Positions 6,126 through 12,104 of a stretch of 14,053 nt of DNA are shown here, one piece after another. Positions within the stretch are counted from its first letter, which is position 1, and every line of letters starts with the position of its first letter. The stretch comes from Verrucomicrobiales bacterium. Its GTDB lineage: Bacteria; Verrucomicrobiota; Verrucomicrobiia; Verrucomicrobiales; DEV007. The translations under genes and the position numbers were made by a program. Under the pieces are notes generated by a model, which made no database searches, was not told the origin of the DNA, and saw only the letters and a program-made list of their open reading frames with translations. Location: NCBI GenBank assembly GCA_023253615.1, contig JALRFZ010000763.1, positions 1-14,053 on the forward strand, given 5' to 3'.

Positions 6126-7202
6126 GTGCGCATTCTTTCCCAGCACCTCCGCTCCCTCCTCGCCACGGCATCCTTGCTGACCTTGGCCATGCCCGGATTG
6201 CGCGCGCAGCAATCCGCCACGGAAAAACCCAAGGCAGAGCCCGTCGTCATCCCCATCCCGGCGATCCCCGGAGTCCCCGCGATGAACGAACCGCGCCGGC
6301 CGACGGCGATTTTCCCCACGGCCCCCGGTCCGGGAGTGGCGATGCCGGGCTTCACGCTGCCGGGCACACCGGCGACCTCGGCGAAAGCCGAGCGGATCCG
6401 TCCGGAATTCCAGCCCGGCAACACCTATCGCTTTGTCGTGAAAACGGAACTGCAACTCGGCGGCGGCGAGGGTTTCACGATGGAGCAACAGGCCCGCTAC
6501 GACGCGAAGGTGCGGGTCGACGGCAAGCCGGGGATCGTCCTGAAGGCGCGCACGGAGAGGCTCGACCTGACCTTCACCTCGCGCGGCACGACGTTGACTT
6601 ACGAATCCCTGAAGCCGGAGGATCAGGAGACGCCCCTCGGCCGCCACGTCCGCGCAACGATGAACCGCCTCGTCGACCTGACCCTCGATGACAGAGGCCG
6701 CATCGACGCGTCGGTGACGACGGGAGGTGGCGATGAGACCGCCTTGCTGCCCGATGTGCCGAAATTCGGACCCGAAGAGCTCGAACAGCTCATCGCGGGG
6801 CTCTATCAGGGCTTTTCGGAAAAGCGGGTCGCACCCGGGGATGCCTGGTCGATCCAAGGCACGCGTCAGATCGGCGAGATCGGTGCCTTGACCTTTGACC
6901 TCTCGTGTCGGCACGCCAGCTCGGTGAGCTTCGAAGGGCAGAATTGCCTCTCGATCGAGTATGCCGGGACCCTCGCCGGATCTCTCCCCGACGCAGGTGC
7001 CGCCCCCACCACCGTGGAGGTGCAGACGACGAGCCTGAGCGGCCGCGTCTATTTCGATCCGCTCGACAAGATGGTGCGTCACGCCCAACAGAGTATCGAT
7101 CTCTGGATCACCCGACCCGCCGTGGGCGAAGATCCTCCCGTGCAGACCCCCGTCCGCCAGATCACGACCCTCCGCCTCCTCCACGTCGTGCCCACGGCGT
7201 GA
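6126..7202 (+). CDS. Secreted protein, DUF6263-like, function unknown
   Basis: 358 residues from GTG 6126; TTG 6108 would add six. The N-terminus MRILSQHLRSLLATASLLTL then AMPGLRA-QQ is a clear Sec signal peptide, with cleavage likely after LRA. A linker rich in Pro and Ala follows (residues about 30-90: VVIPIPAIPGVPAMNEPRRP and onward). The folded part, from FQPGNTYRFVVKTELQLGGG to the end, is mainly beta-strand: alternating polar and hydrophobic segments, VAPGDAWSIQGTRQ, and late strands such as SGRVYFDPLDKMVRHAQQSI. This matches the general pattern of DUF6263-type exported proteins of Planctomycetes and Verrucomicrobia, which have no known function. I see no catalytic motif or lipobox. It is divergent from hicAB and convergent with the M16 protease. 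Secretion is confident; the family name is from memory of the pattern. Confidence 0.72.
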   Translation: MRILSQHLRSLLATASLLTLAMPGLRAQQSATEKPKAEPVVIPIPAIPGVPAMNEPRRPTAIFPTAPGPGVAMPGFTLPGTPATSAKAERIRPEFQPGNTYRFVVKTELQLGGGEGFTMEQQARYDAKVRVDGKPGIVLKARTERLDLTFTSRGTTLTYESLKPEDQETPLGRHVRATMNRLVDLTLDDRGRIDASVTTGGGDETALLPDVPKFGPEELEQLIAGLYQGFSEKRVAPGDAWSIQGTRQIGEIGALTFDLSCRHASSVSFEGQNCLSIEYAGTLAGSLPDAGAAPTTVEVQTTSLSGRVYFDPLDKMVRHAQQSIDLWITRPAVGEDPPVQTPVRQITTLRLLHVVPTA

Positions 7203-7205
7203 CCG

Positions 7206-7233
7206 TCCGACCTCCGACCTCCGACTTCCGACC
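7206..7233. repeat. Four tandem heptamers TCCGACC
   Basis: TCCGACC, TCCGACC, TCCGACT, TCCGACC run head to tail (one mismatch). They occupy nearly the whole 31-bp gap between the stop of the secreted protein (7202) and the stop of the M16 protease (7234, minus). The reverse complement of the same unit recurs at 9751-9757 and in 9842-9852, also in a gap between convergent genes. Confidence 0.75.
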
Positions 7234-8505
7234 TCACCTTCCCAACCACTGCGCCAACCTACCCCGCGACTCGGCGGGACCGATGATGGCAGAGCACAGG
7301 GTATCGGGATCAAAGGCCTCGCGCGCCGCGGCGTGGATGTCGGCGAGCGTCACCGCTTCCAGATGCTGGTGGGCGACCTCGGGATCGATCCATTCGTTGA
7401 AATACAGCAGCGACTCGCCCGCCCACATCATCTGGGCCGAGGTGTTCTCCAGGCTGATGCGATTCTGTCCGATGACGTAGGATTTCGCCTCTTCGAGTTC
7501 GACGGCGGTAACGCCGCGGGTGCGGAGATCCTCGAGGATGGTGGAAATGGCGCGGAGGGCTTGGGCGAGATTCGCCGGGCTGAGGGCGAGGTAGATCTGC
7601 AGGGCCCCGGCGTCGGAGAAACTCACGAGATCACTCTGCACCTCGTAGCAGAGGCCGCGCTGCTCGCGGATCACCTGGAAAAGGCGCGAGCTCATGTTCT
7701 CGCCGAGGATCACGTTGAGCAGCTTGTGCGCGTAGCGCCGCGGATCGTTGCGATCGACGTTGCGGAAGGAAAGGGCGAGGTGCGATTGCTCCTGCCCGCC
7801 GTCCTCGTGGAAGCGGTGCTGGGGCTGCGGCGGCAGGGCGGGCTCGCAGGTGAGCGCTTCGCCCGCGGCGAGATCGCCGAGACGGGCGGAGACGATCGCG
7901 GCGACTTCATCATGGTCGATGTTTCCCGCCACCGAAACGACGGTGTGACGGCCGCGGTAGACGCGCGAGTGAAAGGCCTCGATGTCGGCGCGGCGGAATT
8001 GCTCGAGACTCTCCTCGGTGCCGGTGATGGAGCGGCCGAGCGGATGCTCGCGACCCCACGCCGCCTCGCTGATGAGGTCGTCGAGGTATTGCGAAGGTTG
8101 GTCGTGCACCATCGCGATCTCTTCCCGGATGACCTGCTTCTCCGAATCGATCTCGGTGGCGTCGAGGTAGGGATTCCGATACAGGTCGGAGAGCACTTCG
8201 AAAAGCCGGCCGAATTTCTCCGACGGTCCCTTCACCTGGTAGGCGGTGTGATCCTCGACCGTGAAGCCATCGATGGAGGCCCCGAGGCTCTCGATGTGGC
8301 GCGAGATCTCCTCGGCGGAGCGCTCCTCGGTGCCCTTGAAGAGCATGTGCTCGACGAAGTGCGCCATGCCGTGCTCGCGCTCGGTCTCGTGACGGCTCCC
8401 CGCTCCCGCCCAGATCCCCATGGCGACGCTGGCCATGTGGGGCATGGAGACGGTGGCGAGACGGATGCCGTTGTCGAGACGGGTGACGCGGGTGCTGGGA
8501 GACAT
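7234..8505 (-). CDS. M16-family zinc metalloprotease (processing-peptidase-like)
   Basis: 423 residues, the size of single-chain M16B enzymes such as the B. subtilis MlpA/YmxG group. The inverted zinc motif HxxEH is HFVEH (H49, E52, H53), with the distal glutamate in VIREEI (E128/E129). Residues about 5-210 are the catalytic M16 domain, and about 215-420 the inactive second half, with the substrate-binding Arg/Tyr region RLFQVIREQRGLCYEV (about 274-289). It should be an active peptidase. I see no signal peptide in this start, so a cytoplasmic site is likely. The frame is open up to 8760, but residues before MSPSTRVTRLDNG are low-complexity and overlap the opposite gene, so the ATG at 8505 is chosen. 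It is divergent from the OpcA-like gene with a 100-bp gap. Substrates are unknown. Confidence 0.92.
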   Translation of the reverse strand: MSPSTRVTRLDNGIRLATVSMPHMASVAMGIWAGAGSRHETEREHGMAHFVEHMLFKGTEERSAEEISRHIESLGASIDGFTVEDHTAYQVKGPSEKFGRLFEVLSDLYRNPYLDATEIDSEKQVIREEIAMVHDQPSQYLDDLISEAAWGREHPLGRSITGTEESLEQFRRADIEAFHSRVYRGRHTVVSVAGNIDHDEVAAIVSARLGDLAAGEALTCEPALPPQPQHRFHEDGGQEQSHLALSFRNVDRNDPRRYAHKLLNVILGENMSSRLFQVIREQRGLCYEVQSDLVSFSDAGALQIYLALSPANLAQALRAISTILEDLRTRGVTAVELEEAKSYVIGQNRISLENTSAQMMWAGESLLYFNEWIDPEVAHQHLEAVTLADIHAAAREAFDPDTLCSAIIGPAESRGRLAQWLGR

Positions 8506-8568
8506 CAGGGCAGGGGGAAAAATCCGCGCGCGATCGGCGGGACGCAACCTTTCTCCAGCCCGAATCGC

Positions 8569-8597
8569 TTTTCCACCGGGAAAAATGGGGCTATTCT
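8569..8597 (+). promoter_or_regulatory. Candidate promoter of the OpcA-like gene
   Basis: TTTTCC (8569-8574) and TATTCT (8592-8597) are 17 bp apart. The hexamer ends 8 nt before the ATG at 8606. The inverted repeat TTTTCC-ACCG-GGAAAA (8569-8584) overlaps the weak -35 and could bind a regulator. The -10 matches 4/6 and the -35 only about 3/6. Confidence 0.3.
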
Positions 8598-8605
8598 CCG
8601 GAACG

Positions 8606-9724
8606 ATGACGACCGCCGCCGCCCTTTCCGCCCCGCCTGCCTTCGACCTGCTCGGCGAAGAGGTGGAGCTATCCCGTATCGAGAAGGCGCTGCAGGCGCT
8701 CTTTGCCGGCGATCCGGATGAAAGCGGCCATACCGGCATCGCCCGGGCCTCGCTCATCAATCTCGCGCTCTACAACGAAAACCCCTCCGAGCTGGAGCGC
8801 GATGCCGCCGTCCTCGCCGAGCTGACAAACGAGACGGCTTGCCGCTCGCTCCTCATCCATGCCGACCCGCGTGCCGCCGCGACCGGTGCCCGCGCCTGGG
8901 TGCAGGCCCACTGCCAGATCGACCGGAACGGTGAAAAGAGCGTCTGCACCGAGCAGATCAGCTTCTTCCTCACCGGCCATTCGCCGGGACTCCTCCGCAA
9001 CGTCGTCCTCGCCCATCTCGACTCGGATCTGCCGCTCGCCTTCTGGTGGCGGGGCGAACTCTCCGACGCCTTCGAGGAAGGCCTCTACTCGCGCATCGAC
9101 CGCCTCCTCTTCGACAGCGAGGGCTGGGACGCGCCGCGCAATCCCATCCTGCGTCTCCTCGAATGCCAGCGGGGCTCGTCGTCGCCCTACGTGATGCACG
9201 ATCTCGCCTTCACTCGCCTGAATTCGATCCGCCACGCCATCGCCAATGCCTTCGATCGTCCCGTCGTGGCGCGTTCGCTCGGGTCGCTCTCGGAGGTGAC
9301 GGTGCGCTACGCGAAAGGTTTCCGCATGAGCGCCCTCTACCTCGCCGCCTGGATCGCGGGACGACTCCACGTCGACGTCGATGGTGCCGTCTCGACGAGC
9401 CGGGAAATCTCCTGCCTCCCGGGCCGCGGACGGCGTGGCGGATTCGTCATCCGTCTCGCCGAGCTCGATCCCGCCCGCCTCGGCACCGTGGAAGTCGATT
9501 TTGAAACGGGCGGCACCCGTGTCGAGATCACCCGCTGCCAGACCCGCGACTTCATCCGCACCCTGACAAAACGGGAAAACGCCGCCACCGAGGAAGACTG
9601 GCTCCCCGCGCGGAGGTTGCACGACGCCTCCCTCGTCGCCGACATCCTCAACCGCGCCGGCCGCAACCGCACCCACGCGCAGATCCTGCCGACGGTGCTC
9701 GAGTTGCTGGCGTTGCGGGGGTGA
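8606..9724 (+). CDS. opcA: OpcA-like glucose-6-phosphate dehydrogenase assembly protein
   Basis: 372 residues. The OpcA family is described as activating or assembling glucose-6-phosphate dehydrogenase (Zwf) in cyanobacteria and actinobacteria, the entry step of the oxidative pentose phosphate pathway. Family features are ARASLINLALY near residue 55, CTEQISFFLTGHS (about 115-127), the hallmark SDLPLAFWWRGE (about 140-151), RIDRLLFDSEGW, HDLAFTRLNSIRHAIANAFD (about 200-219) and LYLAAWIAGRL (about 247-257). No zwf or gnd gene is within the window, unlike the usual linkage, so the partner must lie elsewhere. Starts at 8585 (MGLFSG) and 8420 are in frame, but 8420 lies inside the divergent protease gene. 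MTTAAALS at 8606 is preferred and sits 8 nt after a -10-like hexamer. The family call is good; function in this organism is inferred. Confidence 0.8.
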   Translation: MTTAAALSAPPAFDLLGEEVELSRIEKALQALFAGDPDESGHTGIARASLINLALYNENPSELERDAAVLAELTNETACRSLLIHADPRAAATGARAWVQAHCQIDRNGEKSVCTEQISFFLTGHSPGLLRNVVLAHLDSDLPLAFWWRGELSDAFEEGLYSRIDRLLFDSEGWDAPRNPILRLLECQRGSSSPYVMHDLAFTRLNSIRHAIANAFDRPVVARSLGSLSEVTVRYAKGFRMSALYLAAWIAGRLHVDVDGAVSTSREISCLPGRGRRGGFVIRLAELDPARLGTVEVDFETGGTRVEITRCQTRDFIRTLTKRENAATEEDWLPARRLHDASLVADILNRAGRNRTHAQILPTVLELLALRG

Positions 9725-9862
9725 GCGGTAATCGGTATTCAGTAGCCGGTGGTCGGAATACGCGAAGCGGATAGACAATCGAGAGAATCGAGATAGGTGC
9801 CCGAAGGGCAAGCGAAGCGTCCAAAGCGCAGCGTAGTCAAATCGGAGGTCGGCGAGGGCCGT
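9725..9862. other. Convergent intergenic segment with repeat-like pieces
   Basis: 138 bp between the stops of opcA and the hydrolase gene, with no gene. It holds GGTCGGA (9751-9757), the hairpin TGCCC-GAA-GGGCA (9798-9810), the near-repeats AAGCGAAGCG and AAAGCGCAGCG just after it, and TCGGAGGTCGG (9842-9852). The look is of dispersed intergenic repeat material; the hairpin could serve as a weak terminator. Confidence 0.4.
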
Positions 9863-10636
9863 TCACTTCACGCCGAATTTTGCGAACCAATCGCGCACGG
9901 CGGTGAAGACATCTTCGCGTTTGCTCTGGTCGATGGGGTGGCCTTCGCCGGGGTAGAGGATTCGTTCGTGTTCAACACCAGCCGCCTTCAGCGCCTCGGC
10001 GAAGGCGGCGGATTGATCCGGGCGAACCACCGGATCGGCATCTCCGTGGAGGATGAGAAAGGGCGTCCGGATCGTCGCGACCGCGCTCACCGCCGGAGCG
10101 GGAAATCCTTCGCGCGGCGACACCCCGCTGCCGGTGATCGCGGCGGCCTTGAGACGTTCGGGCTCTGTCGCGGCGAGGCCGATCGTCACGAAGCCACCCA
10201 TGCTCTGACCGTAGGCGGCGAGGCGCTTCGGATCGACTTCGGGCATCTTCTCGAGGAGATCGAGACAAGTCTTCGCCCGCCGCAGGTTCTCCGCACTGGC
10301 TCCCAGATCACCCGCCGGAGCCGCTCCCTTGACCGCGGGTCCCTTGCCCTTGCCTCCCATCGCCGGACCCGCATGGGTGTAGTCGGGGGCGATGCAGATG
10401 AAACCCCACGAGACCATCTCGCGCGCCTTTTGCATCCCGAAGCTCCCCGCACTGCCGCCGCGGCCATGACTGATGAGCACGGCGGGGAAGGGTCCGGTGC
10501 CCTCCGGCTTTACGAGGATGCCGGTCATCTCCCGATCACCCTCGCGGTAGGTCCAGCGCTCGCCTTCGAGCTGTAGGCCGTCGGCTGCATGGAGAGAGGA
10601 AACCAGAAGCAGGGCGAGGAAAAGAATGGTGCGCAT
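9863..10636 (-). CDS. Secreted alpha/beta hydrolase, dienelactone-hydrolase-like
   Basis: 257 residues. MRTILFLALLLVSSLHAADG is a clean Sec signal peptide (cleavage after LHA), so the enzyme acts outside the cytoplasm. That is why Met at 10636 is chosen over the open frame to 10663. The alpha/beta-hydrolase core is complete: oxyanion region VLISHGRGGS (53-62), nucleophile elbow GQSMGG with S145, acid D201 in HGDADPVV, and H233 in GEGHPID. The spacing and TPFLILHGDADPVV suit the dienelactone hydrolase and prolyl-oligopeptidase-like branch. A glycine- and lysine-rich insert (AMGGKGKGPAVKGAAPAG, about 92-109) lies after the beta-4 strand. The natural substrate cannot be told; ester or peptide hydrolysis is possible. 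AGGA 7 nt before the ATG is a fair ribosome site. It converges with opcA; the interrupted antitoxin lies 48 bp upstream on the same strand. Confidence 0.85.
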   Translation of the reverse strand: MRTILFLALLLVSSLHAADGLQLEGERWTYREGDREMTGILVKPEGTGPFPAVLISHGRGGSAGSFGMQKAREMVSWGFICIAPDYTHAGPAMGGKGKGPAVKGAAPAGDLGASAENLRRAKTCLDLLEKMPEVDPKRLAAYGQSMGGFVTIGLAATEPERLKAAAITGSGVSPREGFPAPAVSAVATIRTPFLILHGDADPVVRPDQSAAFAEALKAAGVEHERILYPGEGHPIDQSKREDVFTAVRDWFAKFGVK

Positions 10637-10684
10637 GTCAGGATCCTGCAACCCCGCACGCACGACGCCGTTTCCGTCGAATTC

Positions 10685-10777
10685 TCACCCGCGCTCCTTC
10701 TCGAGGCGCTTTTTCCAGCGCGGCACCTCCTTCTCGAGGAGATCCCGCGGGCGCATCGACATGAAATCGTAGGCGAC
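10685..10777 (-). other. Coding-like tail in frame after the antitoxin TAG
   Basis: Thirty codons follow the TAG in the same frame and end at TGA (10687-10685). The peptide includes DFMSMRPRDLLEKEVPRWKK, a charged amphipathic helix. About 27 of the 30 third positions are G or C, which is strong coding-style bias and higher than in the antitoxin part itself. It could be the C-terminus of the same antitoxin beyond a nonsense codon. It could also be the remnant of another gene next to the hydrolase. An ATG at 10762 could start a 25-residue peptide, but nothing supports that. Confidence 0.4.
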
Positions 10778-10981
10778 CTAGTCGCGGGCGTCACCATCCG
10801 GGAAGGTCTTTTCGAGGCGAGCCATCCGGTTGAGCGGGGGGAGAACGGGTCGCTCCCGCGACGGAGTCAGGGTGGCGAAGGGGGGGCCGCGTTTGGTGAT
10901 GACGACCTGCTCTCCGTCATGAATCCTTTTCGATGCGATGGCGGAATGATTCCTCAAGTCAACTACCGTGGCGACCTTCAC
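10778..10981 (-). pseudogene. Phd/YefM-type antitoxin, apparently cut short by TAG
   Basis: 67 codons from GTG 10981 to TAG 10780-10778. The N-terminus, MKVATVVDLRNHSAIASKRI then DGEQVVITKRGPPFATLTP, has the strand-helix-strand DNA-binding pattern of Phd/YefM antitoxins, including the 'ITKRG.P.A.L' signature. These proteins repress their own operon and neutralise a RelE, Doc or PIN toxin through the C-terminus. After the TAG the same frame stays open for 30 codons to TGA (10687-10685), and this tail looks coding. No toxin gene is next to it on either side. It may be an antitoxin that lost its C-terminal toxin-binding part by a nonsense change, a short intact regulator, or a sequencing error. 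The fold call is good; the pseudogene call is uncertain. Confidence 0.6.
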
Positions 10982-11305
10982 GGGAAGGAGAATCGATCAT
11001 GAATAGCGATCCGTCCAGCGCCTCGGTTCGGTCCGGGAGCGGCGAATGGATGTTGGCGATTGCCGAGGAGTTTGCTTTTTAGCCCCCCGGGCTCCCTTCC
11101 CGGGCGGGTTGTCACTCCTATATGTCTGCCGCCGGCTCCCTTTCGTCTCTTCACTCCCGCCAAACAGCGAATCACCCGATGGATCGACCCCGATTCACGC
11201 GTCGGATCGATGGGCCGGGAACTCTTGCGGATGACCGGATGAAACTCCTGGCAAAACATCCACCACTCTCAAATGGTCTGGTTTCCCGCCCCCGATCTTG
11301 ATTGG
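10982..11305. other. Gap of about 320 bp with no recognisable gene
   Basis: Short open frames on both strands here have no family resemblance and a composition typical of chance frames. Visible structure is limited to a hairpin AGCCC-CCC-GGGCT (11081-11093), two CCCGGG sites 7 bp apart (11086-11091 and 11099-11104), and a loose inverted repeat around 11183-11211. It may be the eroded site of a lost toxin gene beside the interrupted antitoxin, but no remnant is readable. Confidence 0.4.
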
Positions 11306-11671
11306 TCAATCGTCAAACGGCGGGTAGACCATCCAGGCACGGTCACGCAGCTGGAAAACCCGTCCCTGGATGCGCTGGAGATCGATGTGTTCGATGAACC
11401 ATTCGATCCTTGAGACAATCGCGGCACGGGTCGGTTGCTTCAAGGCAACAACAATGATTCCGCAATGCTCCGACACGCTCTGCCCCAACGTGTGGAAAAA
11501 GTCGCGATCCGTGGTCAGAATCACCGCGGAACTCTCTTTGGCCAGTCTCAAGATATCTTCGTCGGGAGATCCCATTACTCCGATCACCCGGAAGTCATCC
11601 ACCTCGTGCCCCTTCGCCTCAAGGACGGGAATCACGGCTTTCGGGAAGTTCTCGTCGAGGAGGAACCTCAT
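11306..11671 (-). CDS. DUF5615 PIN-like toxin (putative ribonuclease)
   Basis: 121 residues. The opening MRFLLDENFP gives the first acidic cluster (D6, E7) seen in DUF5615 (COG4634) PIN-like proteins. GSPDEDILRLAKESSAVILT contains the second (D37-D39), and TTDRDF the third (D55, D57). This arrangement of acidic residues matches metal-dependent PIN-fold RNases such as VapC, although DUF5615 activity is less well characterised. The start codon overlaps the stop of the upstream DUF433 gene by 4 bp (ATGA, 11671-11668), the classical arrangement for this predicted toxin-antitoxin pair. The C-terminal part (SRIEWFIEHIDLQRIQGRVF) is amphipathic and typical. Toxicity is inferred from family and context. 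Confidence 0.88.
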   Translation of the reverse strand: MRFLLDENFPKAVIPVLEAKGHEVDDFRVIGVMGSPDEDILRLAKESSAVILTTDRDFFHTLGQSVSEHCGIIVVALKQPTRAAIVSRIEWFIEHIDLQRIQGRVFQLRDRAWMVYPPFDD

Positions 11672-11892
11672 GCCACCGCATCGTAGGCGGATACCTGGAA
11701 GTCGGCCATATCACTGCCGAACTGAAGGGCGGCCGCGATCTGCTCGGAAGTGATCGAGTAATCGGAGGCGACCATTTCGCGGGAATCTCCTCCAGCAAGG
11801 GCTCCCAGAACCGTGGAAACGAGAACCCGCGTTCCGTGAATCACCGGTTTCCCATGGCACACGGCGGGATCTATGGAAATGCCTTCGGTCAT
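11668..11892 (-). CDS. DUF433 antitoxin, partner of the PIN-like toxin
   Basis: 74 residues from ATG 11892. The motif CHGKPVIHGTRVLVSTVLGA is the signature of DUF433 (COG2442), followed by the helical part SITSEQIAAALQFGSDMADF. The fold is a small winged-helix-like DNA-binding domain; such proteins are predicted antitoxins that repress their own operon and bind DUF5615 toxins. The frame is open to 11997, but the extra residues (ending ERECGYGSG) are not conserved-looking and would cover the promoter-like sequence. The ATG at 11892 gives the usual 70-80 residue length. It overlaps the toxin gene by 4 bp, which implies coupled translation with the antitoxin made first. Confidence 0.88.
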   Translation of the reverse strand: MTEGISIDPAVCHGKPVIHGTRVLVSTVLGALAGGDSREMVASDYSITSEQIAAALQFGSDMADFQVSAYDAVA

Positions 11893-11898
11893 TCCGCT

Positions 11899-11927
11899 AC
11901 CGTAACCGCATTCCCTTTCCTCATCAA
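11899..11927 (-). promoter_or_regulatory. Candidate promoter of the DUF433-DUF5615 operon
   Basis: On the minus strand TTGATG (11927-11922, 4/6) and TACGGT (11904-11899, 3/6) are exactly 17 bp apart. The -10-like hexamer ends 6 nt before the ATG at 11892, implying a leaderless or nearly leaderless mRNA. No Shine-Dalgarno site is seen. Confidence 0.35.
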
Positions 11928-12104
11928 GGCGGCAGGCGGACGCCGATTCCCAAACTTCCCGATCCACAAACCACCCGAAATCCGGGAACAGCCCCAAGGT
12001 CCCAAGAGCCGCCCCCTCCGCCGCCGCCGCCCGCGAACCCCTGAGATCCGCAGCTGAAGAGGGGATCGGTCTCCATCAACTCAACGATTGAAACTGAGCG
12101 CCGC

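Noticed and set aside
6042..7313. 423-codon minus-strand frame opposite the secreted protein
   Set aside because: It overlaps hicA and the M16 gene, and its protein is Arg/Gly-rich without motifs. The plus-strand frame has a signal peptide.
7333..8721. 462-codon plus-strand frame opposite the M16 protease
   Set aside because: Shadow of a gene with an intact HxxEH motif; the protein is low in motif content and overlaps opcA in another frame.
8669..9811. 380-codon minus-strand frame opposite opcA
   Set aside because: Antisense to the OpcA-like gene; composition typical of a shadow frame.
10589..11002. 137-codon plus-strand frame over the hydrolase start and the antitoxin
   Set aside because: It crosses two minus-strand genes with recognisable domains and shows no family resemblance.
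11071..11093. T-run next to a hairpin, considered as an intrinsic terminator
   Set aside because: The T-run is on the 5' side of the hairpin on the plus strand, and on the minus strand the hairpin is followed by A residues, so neither strand gives stem then U-tract.
11046..11242. Two overlapping plus-strand frames of about 60 codons in the gene-free gap
   Set aside because: No recognisable motif, no convincing start region, rich in Pro/Arg/Ser as chance frames in GC-rich DNA are.
12008..12032. CCG-rich short repeat
   Set aside because: A simple trinucleotide run in GC-rich DNA with no adjacent structure; nothing suggests function.
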